Assembly: GCA_026996605.1 (NCBI GenBank) | Contig: JALWLE010000031.1 | Span: 1 to 64,000 of the forward strand | From: Flavobacteriales bacterium | GTDB lineage: Bacteria > Bacteroidota > Bacteroidia > Flavobacteriales > Flavobacteriaceae | DNA length: 64,000 bases | Direction of reading: 5' to 3' | Part shown: positions 38,731 to 49,255 of the stretch, piece after piece | How the letters are laid out: every line of letters begins with the position of its first letter | Position numbering within the stretch: the first letter of the stretch is position 1 | The notes under the pieces: generated by a model | The model's input: only the letters and a program-made list of their open reading frames with translations | Told to the model about the DNA's origin: nothing | Databases searched by the model: none | Translations under genes and position numbers: made by a program

Positions 38731-40653
38731 TCACTTCATCAATTCCAAACTACGTTTGATAAAGCGGGTCAATTCTTCACCTTTAAGCAAATTTTGAGAG
38801 AGTTTGGCCAAATCCAGTGCTTGTTGTACATATTCGGCTTGTTTTTTCTTTGCTTTAAGAATTTTTGGCATCCAATCGCTGTTAGTATTGACAATCAAAT
38901 TATACATACCCGGAAAATCATTACCGCCGAACATAGCCCCGCCGGTTTGTTGCATTTCTTTAAAACGCCGCATAAATTCCGGTTGCGTGATGATAAAGGG
39001 TGCCGAATCGGAATCGAGGGGTTCTAACTGAACCGCAAATTGTTCCGCCGGAATGTTTTTTTCTACGATTTCCTTAAGTTTGTTTTGCTCGTCTTCTGAC
39101 AATTTGGATACTTTGGTCTCATCTTTTTTAATCAAATTGTCAATAGCATCGGCATCCACACGGGCAAATTTCACCGGTTGTTTTTGGTCGGACAGCTCGC
39201 TGTGGTCCATTTCCAGTTTTTGAAGCAGATGCGCTACGATAGGCGAATCAAGCAAGAGAACCAAATAGCCTTTATTTTTAGCTTCTTCGATATAAGCGTG
39301 TTGCGCTTTGGCATCGGAAGTGTACAATGCTACAATATTTCTGTCTTTGTCAGTTTGTACCGGCTTGATTTTTTCAATGAGTTCTTCAAAGGTATAATAG
39401 TTACCGTCGGTATCGGGGAAAAGATAAAAATTAAGCGCTTTCTTATAAAATTTTTCATCGGATAGCATTCCGTACTCGATGATAATTTTGATATCATTCC
39501 ATTTATCTTCAAAGTTTTTGCGGTCTTTGTCAAACAAGCTTTGCAGTTTATCAGCTACTTTACGGGTGATATAACCCGATATTTTTTTGACGGCTGCATC
39601 GGCTTGCAGATAACTACGTGAGACGTTAAGCGGAATATCAGGTGAATCAATAACGCCACGCAACATCTGTAAGAAATCCGGCACGATACCTTCTACATTG
39701 TCAGTTACAAACACCTGATTTTGATAAAGTTGTATTCTGTTTTTGGTCGGATCGAGATTTAAGTTCAGTTTTGGAAAAAATAGAATACCGGTCAAATGAA
39801 ACGGATGATCCACATTCAAATGTATATGAAACAGCGGTTCATCTAAAGCATCCGGATAGAGTTCATGATAAAATTTATTATAATCTTCATCGGTCAATTC
39901 CGAAGGCTTTTTAGTCCACGCCGGTTGGGTATTGTTGATGATATTATCAACAATGATTTTTTTAGGTTTTTCATCTTTGTTATCTTCACTAGGCTGCCAT
40001 TCAGGATCAATGATTTCTTTAGTGCCGAATTTAATGGGAACGGAATTGAATTTGTTGTATTTGTGTAACAGTTCATTGATACGATTGTCCTCTAAAAATT
40101 CTTTTGAATCTCCTGAAATATGCAGAATAATTTCGGTGCCATGGTCTTTTTTATCATCAATCTCTTCCAGTTGAAATTCAGGCGAACCGTCACAAGACCA
40201 ATGCACGGCTTTACTGTCTTTTTTGTAGGATTTGGTACGAATTTCCACTTTGTCCGACACCATAAAAGCGGAATAAAAACCCAAACCGAAATGTCCGATA
40301 ATGCCGGCATCTTCGGCTTTTTTATCTTTGTATTGTTCTAAAAAATCTTCGGCACCCGAAAAAGCTATTTCGTTGATATATTTGACAACTTCATCTTTGG
40401 TCATTCCTATTCCTTGGTCAATAACTCTTAAAGTTTTGTTGTCTTTATCGAGTTTGACTTCAATTTTCAGATTTTCGGTATCACCGTCAAATTCGCCTAT
40501 ACTTGCCAAATGTTTGAGTTTGTTAGTCGCATCAGTGGCGTTTGAGATTAATTCGCGTAAAAATATTTCGTGGTCGGAGTATAAAAATTGTTTAATCAGT
40601 GGAAAAATATTGTCCACTGCGACATTTATTTTACCTTTAGTCATTGTTGCCAT
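38731..40653 (-). CDS. htpG: Molecular chaperone HtpG (Hsp90)
   Basis: A 640-residue Hsp90 homologue. The N-terminal GHKL ATPase domain has FLRELISNATDA, DQGIGMTKDE and GHFGLGFYSAFMV. The middle domain has NVSRSYLQAD with the catalytic arginine and the GYLVLLLDSPIV region, and a C-terminal dimerisation domain follows. Normal bacterial length, no MEEVD tail. It stands alone on the minus strand. Confidence 0.97.
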   Translation of the reverse strand: MATMTKGKINVAVDNIFPLIKQFLYSDHEIFLRELISNATDATNKLKHLASIGEFDGDTENLKIEVKLDKDNKTLRVIDQGIGMTKDEVVKYINEIAFSGAEDFLEQYKDKKAEDAGIIGHFGLGFYSAFMVSDKVEIRTKSYKKDSKAVHWSCDGSPEFQLEEIDDKKDHGTEIILHISGDSKEFLEDNRINELLHKYNKFNSVPIKFGTKEIIDPEWQPSEDNKDEKPKKIIVDNIINNTQPAWTKKPSELTDEDYNKFYHELYPDALDEPLFHIHLNVDHPFHLTGILFFPKLNLNLDPTKNRIQLYQNQVFVTDNVEGIVPDFLQMLRGVIDSPDIPLNVSRSYLQADAAVKKISGYITRKVADKLQSLFDKDRKNFEDKWNDIKIIIEYGMLSDEKFYKKALNFYLFPDTDGNYYTFEELIEKIKPVQTDKDRNIVALYTSDAKAQHAYIEEAKNKGYLVLLLDSPIVAHLLQKLEMDHSELSDQKQPVKFARVDADAIDNLIKKDETKVSKLSEDEQNKLKEIVEKNIPAEQFAVQLEPLDSDSAPFIITQPEFMRRFKEMQQTGGAMFGGNDFPGMYNLIVNTNSDWMPKILKAKKKQAEYVQQALDLAKLSQNLLKGEELTRFIKRSLELMK

Positions 40654-40804
40654 AGTTTGATAGATTTTTGTTGTTTACAAGATTTAATGACAAAAAAAGT
40701 ACCAAAGCTTATGGCTGACAAGATGACAGATTTAATTTTAAGACTTTTATCAATGTCTATTATGGATACTTTTTATAAGTTTGTATTTCCAAATAAATAA
40801 AACA

Positions 40805-42724
40805 ATGAAACTCTCTTTAAAAAATATTGTATATCAACCACCGGGGCAATTTGAAGAAACCCGTTATGAAAAGATTCACAATGTTATTTTTGACAATTCT
40901 GTTGACGGTTCTAAAGTAGTAGCTGCCGAAATAGCAAATTTAATCAAAGATAAGCAGGCAAAAAATGAGATTTGTGTATTGGGGTTGGCAACCGGTTCGT
41001 CACCTATCAAGGTCTATGAAGAGTTGGTACGATTACATAAAGAAGAAGGTTTGAGTTTTAAAAATGTAGTGACCTTTAATTTGGACGAATACTATCCGAT
41101 GCCAAAGGAAAGTATCCATAGTTACCATTATTTTATGCACCAGCATTTGTTTGATCATATTGATATATTGCCGGAGAACATAAATATTCCGGACGGTATG
41201 GTTCCTAAGGAGCAATTAATAGAATATTGTATCAGTTATGACGAAAAAATCAAGTCGTATGGCGGATTAGATTTTCAATTATTGGGTATTGGACGTACCG
41301 GACACATCGGTTTTAACGAACCCGGTTCGCATATTAATTCCGGTACGCGCTTTATTACGCTCGACCCTTTGACACGATATGATGCGGCACCGGATTTTTT
41401 CGGGATTAACAATGTGCCTCGATGGGCAATTACTATGGGGGTTAAAACCGTTATGTCAGCCAAGCGTATCGTGCTTTTGGCATGGGGAAATAAGAAAGCT
41501 GATATCATCAAGAAAACCATAGAAGGCAAGATGACATCCGATGTGCCGGCAACTTATTTACAACAACACAACAACACTACTTTTGTGCTTGACCAAGAAG
41601 CATCGTCTGAATTGACACGTATCAAAACACCTTGGCTGGTTAAAGATTGTAAATGGGATGATACCTTGATAAAAAAATCGGTTGTTTGGTTATCCGGTGT
41701 AACAGACAAATCCATTCTAAAATTGACGGAAAAAGATTATAATGCGCACGGTATGTCCGGACTGCTGGCACAAGAAGGTGACCACTACGACATTAATATC
41801 AAAGTCTTTAATCAACTGCAACATACCATAACCGGTTGGCCCGGCGGCAAGCCCAATGCCGATGATACTAATCGTCCCGAACGGGAATATCCCCATAAAA
41901 AACGTGTACTGATTTTTAGTCCACACCCTGATGATGATGTCATTTCAATGGGTGGCACACTCGACAGATTGGTACAACAAGGACATGAGGTACATGTTGC
42001 CTATCAAACTTCAGGTAGCATTGCTGTATCTGACGAACAGGCACTTAAATACGCAGAAATTTTGTTGCATTATCAACCGGATAATAATAAAATAAAATCT
42101 TTGATAAAAGATTTACAAACTAAAAACAAGCCCTACGAAGATACAGTTGAAGTACGAAAATTGAAAGCGGAAATCAGAAAACATGAAGCCATAGGTGCCT
42201 TGAGATATTTGGGTGTTCCCGAAAAGAATATGCATTTCTTAAACATGCCGTTTTATGAAACCGGAACCATAAAAAAGAAACCATTAAGTATACGGGATAT
42301 CAATATTGTTAAAGATATTATTGTGACTATTCAACCCCACCAAATTTTTGCAGCCGGTGATTTAGCCGACCCGCATGGTACACATAAGGTGTGTTTAGAT
42401 GCTATTTTTGCGGCAATTGACAGTTTAAAAACTCAAGATTTTATGAATGACTGTCGTGTGTGGTTATATCGCGGGGCTTGGCATGAATGGGATGTGCCGC
42501 AAATAGATATGGCAGTACCTATGAGTCCCGACCAAGTTTTGCGCAAACGTAAAGCTATTTTCTATCATGAAACACAAAAAGACGGCGTAATGTTTCAAGG
42601 CAACGATCCACGTGAATTTTGGGTAAGAACAGAAGATAGAAACCGGCAAACCGCCGAAAAATATAATAGATTGGGGTTGGCAGATTATGCGGCTATCGAG
42701 GCTTTTAAACGTTACCTTTTTTAA
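40805..42724 (+). CDS. nagB: Glucosamine-6-phosphate deaminase fused to a PIG-L deacetylase-like domain
   Basis: A 639-residue two-domain protein. The N-terminal deaminase (about 1-280) has LGLATGSSPIKVYEEL, the FNLDEYY active-site motif and GRTGHIGFNEPGS, and converts glucosamine-6-phosphate to fructose-6-phosphate. The C-terminal domain (about 360-639) starts with FSPHPDDDVISMGGTL, the zinc motif of PIG-L/LmbE N-deacetylases, and has a further DPHGTHK histidine motif. This fusion is known in Bacteroidota. The start MKLSLKNIV is chosen over an upstream ATG because TAAGTTTG, a -7-like element, overlaps that upstream codon. Confidence 0.92.
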   Translation: MKLSLKNIVYQPPGQFEETRYEKIHNVIFDNSVDGSKVVAAEIANLIKDKQAKNEICVLGLATGSSPIKVYEELVRLHKEEGLSFKNVVTFNLDEYYPMPKESIHSYHYFMHQHLFDHIDILPENINIPDGMVPKEQLIEYCISYDEKIKSYGGLDFQLLGIGRTGHIGFNEPGSHINSGTRFITLDPLTRYDAAPDFFGINNVPRWAITMGVKTVMSAKRIVLLAWGNKKADIIKKTIEGKMTSDVPATYLQQHNNTTFVLDQEASSELTRIKTPWLVKDCKWDDTLIKKSVVWLSGVTDKSILKLTEKDYNAHGMSGLLAQEGDHYDINIKVFNQLQHTITGWPGGKPNADDTNRPEREYPHKKRVLIFSPHPDDDVISMGGTLDRLVQQGHEVHVAYQTSGSIAVSDEQALKYAEILLHYQPDNNKIKSLIKDLQTKNKPYEDTVEVRKLKAEIRKHEAIGALRYLGVPEKNMHFLNMPFYETGTIKKKPLSIRDINIVKDIIVTIQPHQIFAAGDLADPHGTHKVCLDAIFAAIDSLKTQDFMNDCRVWLYRGAWHEWDVPQIDMAVPMSPDQVLRKRKAIFYHETQKDGVMFQGNDPREFWVRTEDRNRQTAEKYNRLGLADYAAIEAFKRYLF

Positions 42725-42924
42725 AATAATAGGAATATATCATTTGCTCTAATGCCTTGTTATTAAAATTATATATATCATGAAATGTATCGGATCATAT
42801 TATACCAAACTATTTTTTTGATTATTTTATATTTTTTTTGATAATCAAAATTTTATATGATTACAGTATAGGTATTGAGTAGAGTATTTTATATGTGAAA
42901 GATTGTATAGGTGTGTTATAATTG

Positions 42925-44961
42925 TCATAATAGTGATATTTGATAGTCTAATAATTGTTTTTTGTGGATAAAAAATACCTGTGTTAGTGTTTTAATGTAA
43001 TGATCTAAGACATCGAAAAGCATCAGTAAGTTTTTTTCAAAGTATTGTTGAACACCGATATATTTCCAATCTTTGGACAGGTATAGTTCAAATTTATTTT
43101 TGACGCTTGGTGTCATTTCCACATTATTTTCTAGTAATTCCGTAATATTTCTTTTTAATTTTTTTTCTAGGTATTTAATTTTTTCGAAATTCCTTTTTAT
43201 TTCATTTACTTCTATTGTATGATGGATAAACTGTAAATTATGAATCAAATCTTTGTAAACATTTATCTTTGCATCAATTTCACTATCAAATTCAAGAAAA
43301 GTATTGTATAAGTTCACAAGCTTATTTTTATTACGTTGTCTTTCTTTTTGTTTAAAATATTTATATATTTTCAAATCATTTTCTTTGAGTTTATGATTAA
43401 TTTCTTCTAATTCTTTTATTAGTTTTTCTTGAAGTTTTTGGCTGTCTTTTCTTTTATATTTAACACTGTCATAGTCAAATGTTTTGACTTTTATTTCTTT
43501 TTTTGAAATTAGTTTTAACGTATCTATATCATTTTTAAGAGCAATTCTTGTGTAAACCAGATCTACCTTTTCATTTGAAAACAATTCTTCTATCTTATAA
43601 TTATCACCATCGTTATATGATTGACTAAGATCTATTTGAGTTGGGTTTTTATCATTATAATAACCATTGTAAATCTTTGAAAAGGAATTATTCAAATAAG
43701 ATTCAACAAAGTCTTTTTTAAATTCATCAAACTCAAGTGTAATTTGTTTTTCTTGTGTTTTAATGTCTTTGAACATTTTTTTAGTAACCCGTTCTTGTGT
43801 CTTGACAATGTTAGAAAAAAGCTGGTTTGCCGCGCTCATTTTGTTATGCCCTGATTTCAGGTTTGTTTTTTTTAAATGTTCAATTCGGTCTTTAATACTT
43901 GGATGTGATGCCCATTGGTCTTTAATATTAAGCTTTGATTTGTTGTATTTATTCAAATCATCTAGTGTAACTTTTGGAAACCCGTCTATTATATCTAATT
44001 CATCTTCTTTTGCCAGAAAATTCATAACAAATAATTGTTCTTTAAATATGTTTTTGCTTACTATACCGTTTTCAATTCTTTCATTGTAAAAAGTTATAAC
44101 GGAATTATAAGCTGAGTCAGCCAGTTCCATTCTTAATAAAGAATTCATCAACGGCTCATAGCCGGTTACATGTGCTGCAATTTCATCTGCATGAAATTCC
44201 ATTTCTCTTGAAAGTGCCAAATAGTTCTTATTTATGATTTCATAAAATTTTTGTAGAATCCATTGTATGCCTTGAATCAGATTGAATGCCAAAACAACAA
44301 AAACACCAATGTAACTAGTTGTGTTTGTCCATCTTTGTGCAAGTTTTTCAAATGATTGATTTTCATACAGCATATTAAATATAACTTGATTTACATTGTA
44401 AACATAGCTACCTGTTTTCATCGATTTTTGAGAAAAATGTCCAAATTCATGTGACAGGATTGCTTTGAGTTCTTCTTTTGAAGTGGTATTCACTAGACCT
44501 AATCCGATTTGAAGGTTTTTTTTAATGGGGAAAAACATGCTCCAAAAGCTTGAATTGTAAAAAACACCTGCATTTACATCAGAAGATATGAAAACTTTTT
44601 TTGGAAAATCCGTACCTATTTGTTGAGTTAATTCATCTAACATTTTAAAAAGCTTTGGTTCGTCTTTCCTGTGTATTTCAATCAAATTTGAGTAATCAAC
44701 TTTGTGAGATTTAAAAATAAATTTGATTAAGAAAATAAAAATTAACAATCCAAAACTTGCAAGCCCCATACCTAAAGCTAAGGTGATAAGTCTTGGAAAT
44801 AAGACGATTAACATAACACCGCCGTACATACTGGCAATTGTTAACCCGATGGCTAACAGAAAGAGAATTATATAAACAATTACAAAAAGAACAATTGATA
44901 ATTTTGTTTTAGTTAATTGTGTCTTAAAATTATCAGAAATACTTATTTCGTTAACTTTCAT
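42925..44961 (-). CDS. M48 family membrane-bound zinc metallopeptidase
   Basis: A 678-residue protein with two membrane helices in the first 95 residues and a third pair near residues 215-240. The M48 catalytic motif HEFGHFSQ lies near residue 170, with the third zinc ligand in EMEFHADEIAAH. The C-terminal half is lysine/glutamate-rich and largely helical. It is longer than HtpX (about 290 residues) because of that extension. The active site probably faces the cytoplasm, as in HtpX. No operon partner; 200 bases with no feature precede it on the 3' side. Confidence 0.9.
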   Translation of the reverse strand: MKVNEISISDNFKTQLTKTKLSIVLFVIVYIILFLLAIGLTIASMYGGVMLIVLFPRLITLALGMGLASFGLLIFIFLIKFIFKSHKVDYSNLIEIHRKDEPKLFKMLDELTQQIGTDFPKKVFISSDVNAGVFYNSSFWSMFFPIKKNLQIGLGLVNTTSKEELKAILSHEFGHFSQKSMKTGSYVYNVNQVIFNMLYENQSFEKLAQRWTNTTSYIGVFVVLAFNLIQGIQWILQKFYEIINKNYLALSREMEFHADEIAAHVTGYEPLMNSLLRMELADSAYNSVITFYNERIENGIVSKNIFKEQLFVMNFLAKEDELDIIDGFPKVTLDDLNKYNKSKLNIKDQWASHPSIKDRIEHLKKTNLKSGHNKMSAANQLFSNIVKTQERVTKKMFKDIKTQEKQITLEFDEFKKDFVESYLNNSFSKIYNGYYNDKNPTQIDLSQSYNDGDNYKIEELFSNEKVDLVYTRIALKNDIDTLKLISKKEIKVKTFDYDSVKYKRKDSQKLQEKLIKELEEINHKLKENDLKIYKYFKQKERQRNKNKLVNLYNTFLEFDSEIDAKINVYKDLIHNLQFIHHTIEVNEIKRNFEKIKYLEKKLKRNITELLENNVEMTPSVKNKFELYLSKDWKYIGVQQYFEKNLLMLFDVLDHYIKTLTQVFFIHKKQLLDYQISLL

Positions 44962-45036
44962 TTATAATACAATTTTATCTAACTATTGATAATAATACTC
45001 AACATGTTAAAATTAAATATGTTGGAATTCAAATAA

Positions 45037-48000
45037 TTACTTCACTTTCTTAAACCGCCAATAAGAAACTATAGTAAAAATAACGAAAAATCCTATAGCA
45101 TAATAGATCCAAGCGGGAATGGGTACAGGATCACCTGCAGCATACGAGTGCATGCCACTCAAATAAAAGTTTACACCGAAAAAGGTCATGATAAGTGTCG
45201 CAATTGACCATAGACTCATAGCGTTAAATATGAATTTTCCACGTAAACCGGGTACGATACGCATGTGAAGGATGAACACATAAACCATCATTGAAATTAA
45301 AGACCAAACTTCTTTCGGGTCCCAGCTCCAATAGCGTCCCCAACTTTCATTTGCCCAAACACCGCCTAAGAAAGTGCCTAACGACAGCGTATAAAGCCCA
45401 ACTGTCATTGACATTTCATTTATGGAGGTTAATTCATCTATGGTATCTTTTAATTTTGAGGCATTTTTTTCATTTCTGATAATGAATAGGAACATTACAA
45501 CAAAGCCCAGCAATGCACTCAATCCCAAGAAGCCGTAACTGGAAGTAATCACGGCTACGTGTATCATAAGCCAGTACGATTTAAGCACAGGAACCAAATT
45601 AGTTATTTCAGGATTCATCATACTGCCATGAGCAATTCCTAATAAAAATGAAGCAAAAATAACGGTAGATGCCAGTGTGAATTTACTTTTTTTGTAAGAA
45701 AAAATTAATCCTGCCAAAACGGTTACAAATGCCACAAATACAACGGCTTCATATCCGTTGCTCCATGGTTCGTGCCCCGAAATATACCAGCGCAATCCCA
45801 TGCCTACAATGTGAGCAGCCATTCCTATAATGGTTAAGACTGTAAACAATGTCAATAAGCGCTTAATGGTCTTATTGTTGGGTTTAAATAAATCGATAAA
45901 TGCTAAAATCAAAAATACAAAACCTATCAGCATGTAGTAGAATAGTAGTACTTTAAAAATATTCCACTTGTTATATTTGATTTCCAAATCGATTTTCTTT
46001 TGTGGAGGAATTACGGCAGCTCCTATCTTTTTTTGGAAATCGCTGATGTAAGAAAGATACTCGTCGGCTTTGCTATAATCACCGGTTTTCATAGCTTCAT
46101 TTAAAGAGATTAAATATAGTTTGTGCATTTGTGTAATCATAGTATCTTTGCCTACCCAAACCTTTTCGTTAAAGCCATTGTACCACTTGTTGTTAGGGTC
46201 ATCTTTTTTTGGATAAATATGCATTAAACTTCCTTTCAAAGCCGCTAACCATATATTAGCTTTTTCATCTAACTTGATGATTTCGTTGTCAGAGGCATCT
46301 CTATTGGATTTTTTCTTTCTAAAGGCAGCATTAACTTTGTCTTCTAAGATATACCGGTTGTGCTTATCAAAAAAATGAATTATATCGGTGTAGCCGTTTT
46401 CATTTATGTCCAATTGATTGGCTAATTGACTTCCCAGTGCATATCTCACGGTCTTGATTATAGGTTGTTTTGCCCAAAAAGCCGGATGTACTTGTGCCGA
46501 TAAGATAACTTGCTCTGCAGTTAAGCCTTTGTAAGAATCTTTTTTATAAATTTTTCTCAATACTTCGAGGGCATAAGTATTTATAGGTTTGATACGTCCT
46601 TGGTGGTCTTGAATCAATAAATGTCCGAATTTGTCGGCGTGGTCTTTGCTTACCGTATTTTTTTCGATATCGGATTGTGCAAAAATATGTGAAGGTAATA
46701 GGATAAATAATAATAAGATACTAAATTTTCTTTTAGAAATAATCTGAACTTTTTCAGACAGTTTTTGAAAACGAGTTCCTTTCCAAAATAAAGCAAAAAA
46801 CATACCTAGTCCCATCAAAAAATAACCGATGTATGTAATTAATGTGCCAAGATGATCGTGATTTACAGATAGAACGGTGCCTTTCTCATCTTTGTCGTAT
46901 GATGCCTGATAAAATCTATAACCTTTATAATCTAAAACGTGATTCATAAAAATGCGATAGTCAAAAGTATGATCTTTGTCGTGAACGGTTACTTCGCTGG
47001 CATAGGACGATGCGGAATTGGTCCCCGGGTAGCGTTTCATTTCAAAGTCTCTTAATTCTAATTCAAACGGGGTTTTAATTTCTCTGGAACCGTATTTAAT
47101 AGCAAAATTCAATCCTCCAACTTTGGTGGTTTCGGGCTTAATTACAGCTCCTTGAATGCCTCTTATTTCCAATGTATCAGATTCACCTTTGCTATTTACA
47201 ACAATACGCAAAGCATCATATGGGTATTTTTCGTGTTCAGGCTTTGGTGCTGTCTCTTTAACAATCTTACCGGTTGCTATTTCGGATACCACAAATTTGA
47301 TTTGATCATTAAAATTGTATAATTGTAAGAGTGTGAGTTTTTGAATACTGTCTTTGGGTACTGCGGATATATTTTGCGTTTTCATATCCATTAGTTTACC
47401 ATCAAAAGGACTTTGGAGTCTATGTTCTCCGTTTTTGCTGAAAAAATTGAAGCCACCTTGTACAGGATTGTTAAAACTGAATAATATATTACGAATGCTT
47501 TTTATATCTCCGTTTTTTAAGTAATAATCTTTACGCATACCCGAGCCAGATTCAACCAGATGAAGGTAAAGACTTCCGTTATTGTCTTTAATAAATGATT
47601 CTTTAGCATGAGGGATAAAGTCTATTAGTTTGAGTGAAAATTTTTGAGGTTTTTCTAACCCGAATTCATCGGTTATATCAAAGTCTCTGGGACTTAATTT
47701 ACCCAACAATTGCAAGCTGTGAGTATATAAACTTTGTTTCTCATTCGGTATTTTGCTATTGGTTATTTTACTGAAAAGGACTTCCCAATTGTAATCGCGC
47801 TTAATGTCGCCGTTATCTACTTCAGCGGTAATATAAGTTTTATCAGAATAGATGATGTTAGTTTTAGTACCTTCACGTATAGGCATAATGCCTTCAAAGC
47901 TATAATAACGTGTTACAAATGCCCCAAGAAGAATGATGATAAAAGCCAAATGAAACAAAAAAACCGTCCATTTTTCTTTGCGATACAATCTGAATTTAAA

Positions 48001-48198
48001 AATATTTCCGATGAAATTAATCGTAAGTAGTAGTAATATCAATTCAAACCATTTGGCATTATAAATAATAGCTTTTGCCGAGGTGGTGCCAAAATCATTT
48101 TCTACAAAAGTGGCAATAGCCATGGATATTGCAAAGATACCAATCAACACGGCCATGGTTTTGGTACTGTAAATCAGATTGTACAATTTTTTAAACAT
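45037..48198 (-). CDS. ccsBA: Cytochrome c biogenesis fusion protein CcsBA (ResB-CcsA)
   Basis: A 1053-residue fusion of ResB/CcsB (N-terminal half, four membrane helices and a large periplasmic domain) and CcsA (C-terminal third). The haem-handling signature WGRYWSWDPKEVW lies near residue 960, with flanking histidines in AHIVGMGLRWYISGHEPWSNGYEAV and MIHVAVITSS. System II haem lyases attach haem to CXXCH proteins in the periplasm. Here they would serve CcoO, CcoP, NosZ-B and the multihaem cytochrome. The fusion is typical of Bacteroidota and Campylobacterota. Confidence 0.95.
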   Translation of the reverse strand: MFKKLYNLIYSTKTMAVLIGIFAISMAIATFVENDFGTTSAKAIIYNAKWFELILLLLTINFIGNIFKFRLYRKEKWTVFLFHLAFIIILLGAFVTRYYSFEGIMPIREGTKTNIIYSDKTYITAEVDNGDIKRDYNWEVLFSKITNSKIPNEKQSLYTHSLQLLGKLSPRDFDITDEFGLEKPQKFSLKLIDFIPHAKESFIKDNNGSLYLHLVESGSGMRKDYYLKNGDIKSIRNILFSFNNPVQGGFNFFSKNGEHRLQSPFDGKLMDMKTQNISAVPKDSIQKLTLLQLYNFNDQIKFVVSEIATGKIVKETAPKPEHEKYPYDALRIVVNSKGESDTLEIRGIQGAVIKPETTKVGGLNFAIKYGSREIKTPFELELRDFEMKRYPGTNSASSYASEVTVHDKDHTFDYRIFMNHVLDYKGYRFYQASYDKDEKGTVLSVNHDHLGTLITYIGYFLMGLGMFFALFWKGTRFQKLSEKVQIISKRKFSILLLFILLPSHIFAQSDIEKNTVSKDHADKFGHLLIQDHQGRIKPINTYALEVLRKIYKKDSYKGLTAEQVILSAQVHPAFWAKQPIIKTVRYALGSQLANQLDINENGYTDIIHFFDKHNRYILEDKVNAAFRKKKSNRDASDNEIIKLDEKANIWLAALKGSLMHIYPKKDDPNNKWYNGFNEKVWVGKDTMITQMHKLYLISLNEAMKTGDYSKADEYLSYISDFQKKIGAAVIPPQKKIDLEIKYNKWNIFKVLLFYYMLIGFVFLILAFIDLFKPNNKTIKRLLTLFTVLTIIGMAAHIVGMGLRWYISGHEPWSNGYEAVVFVAFVTVLAGLIFSYKKSKFTLASTVIFASFLLGIAHGSMMNPEITNLVPVLKSYWLMIHVAVITSSYGFLGLSALLGFVVMFLFIIRNEKNASKLKDTIDELTSINEMSMTVGLYTLSLGTFLGGVWANESWGRYWSWDPKEVWSLISMMVYVFILHMRIVPGLRGKFIFNAMSLWSIATLIMTFFGVNFYLSGMHSYAAGDPVPIPAWIYYAIGFFVIFTIVSYWRFKKVK

Positions 48199-48360
48199 TT
48201 TTCTTTATTTGGTGATTTGTTTAATTTATGAATCGGTTATATGGTTAATTTAGTTAAAATCTTATAACGTAGAATATGATAGTCAACTCATCATTTCATC
48301 TGTTTATTTTTTATTTTAATCGTGTTGGTTTCATCAGATTATCTCTTATTCAACTTATAA

Positions 48361-49095
48361 TTATTTATGCATCCCTAATCCTTTGGGGTCAATACCCATT
48401 TTCTCTGCATCTTCGGGTTTAACGACTGTTTTGTACTCAACTTTGTCCCATTCTTCAATTTTGTCTTGAGCCAGTTTTTTCCATTTTTCATTATTAGTAA
48501 TACTGATAAATTTTTTTAAGTCGGCTTTAGCTTTGTCAAAGTCGTGTAACTGTTCATATGTAAATGCACGGTTAAAATAGGGTGGTGCTACATCAGGTTG
48601 TGCTTTGATACAGGCTGAAAAATCTTCTAAGGCTTTGTCAAATCTGTTAGTGTTGAAATATAATGCGCCACGATTAAATAAAGCGCCTAAATGTTTAGGG
48701 TTTATTTCAAGTGCTTTGTTAAGTTCTTTAAGGGCTTCTGTATTCTTTTTAAACTGCCGAAGTAGTTGTGCGCGATTGGTACGGTAATCAGCGTTGTTAG
48801 GGTCTAAATCTACTGCCATACTTATATCGTGAAGCGCTTGGGTTATTTCTTTTAAATCCACGTAAAGTTGCGCACGCTCTGCATATAGTTTGGCACTTTT
48901 AGGATGGTCTTCGAGGAGTTGAACTAGTTCTTCCAGTTTTCTTCTTTGTTCAGGGGGTATATCTTTTTTTAAGACTGTTTTTTGGTTTGTTTTTTCTACC
49001 TTTTTATAGGTGTCTTTTTTGGTTTTATCGTTGTTACAATGAATAAGCGCTAAGCTGATTCCTAATGATAATACAATGCTTACTATTCGTTTCAT
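48361..49095 (-). CDS. TPR-repeat lipoprotein
   Basis: A 244-residue lipoprotein: signal MKRIVSIVLSLGISLALIHC gives a lipidated cysteine at residue 20, then a lysine-rich linker and at least four tetratricopeptide repeats (about residues 60-200, e.g. AKLYAERAQLYVDLKEITQA, LGALFNRGALYFNTNRFDKA). The start is placed at MKRIV because it begins the signal peptide; an in-frame ATG 42 bases upstream would add a polar prefix. It lies between ccsBA and the multihaem cytochrome on the same strand, so a scaffold role in cytochrome maturation is possible. Confidence 0.85.
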   Translation of the reverse strand: MKRIVSIVLSLGISLALIHCNNDKTKKDTYKKVEKTNQKTVLKKDIPPEQRRKLEELVQLLEDHPKSAKLYAERAQLYVDLKEITQALHDISMAVDLDPNNADYRTNRAQLLRQFKKNTEALKELNKALEINPKHLGALFNRGALYFNTNRFDKALEDFSACIKAQPDVAPPYFNRAFTYEQLHDFDKAKADLKKFISITNNEKWKKLAQDKIEEWDKVEYKTVVKPEDAEKMGIDPKGLGMHK

Positions 49096-49202
49096 GTTTT
49101 TTGATTGTTTTGAATTGAGTTGGTTACAAATTTGCATTTTTTTATTGAAGTAAACAAAATTTCCTGTTTATGATTATTTTTTGTTGATATTACAACTAAA
49201 TA

Positions 49203-49236
49203 AACAAAAGGAGTTTGCAGTCAAACTCCTTTTGTT
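49203..49236 (-). terminator. Terminator of the multihaem cytochrome gene
   Basis: A perfect 14-bp stem AACAAAAGGAGTTT / AAACTCCTTTTGTT with a 6-base loop, followed on the minus strand by TTTATTTAG. It separates the porin-cytochrome unit from the TPR gene. Confidence 0.7.
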
Positions 49237-49255
49237 ATTGTCATCTACTCACTGC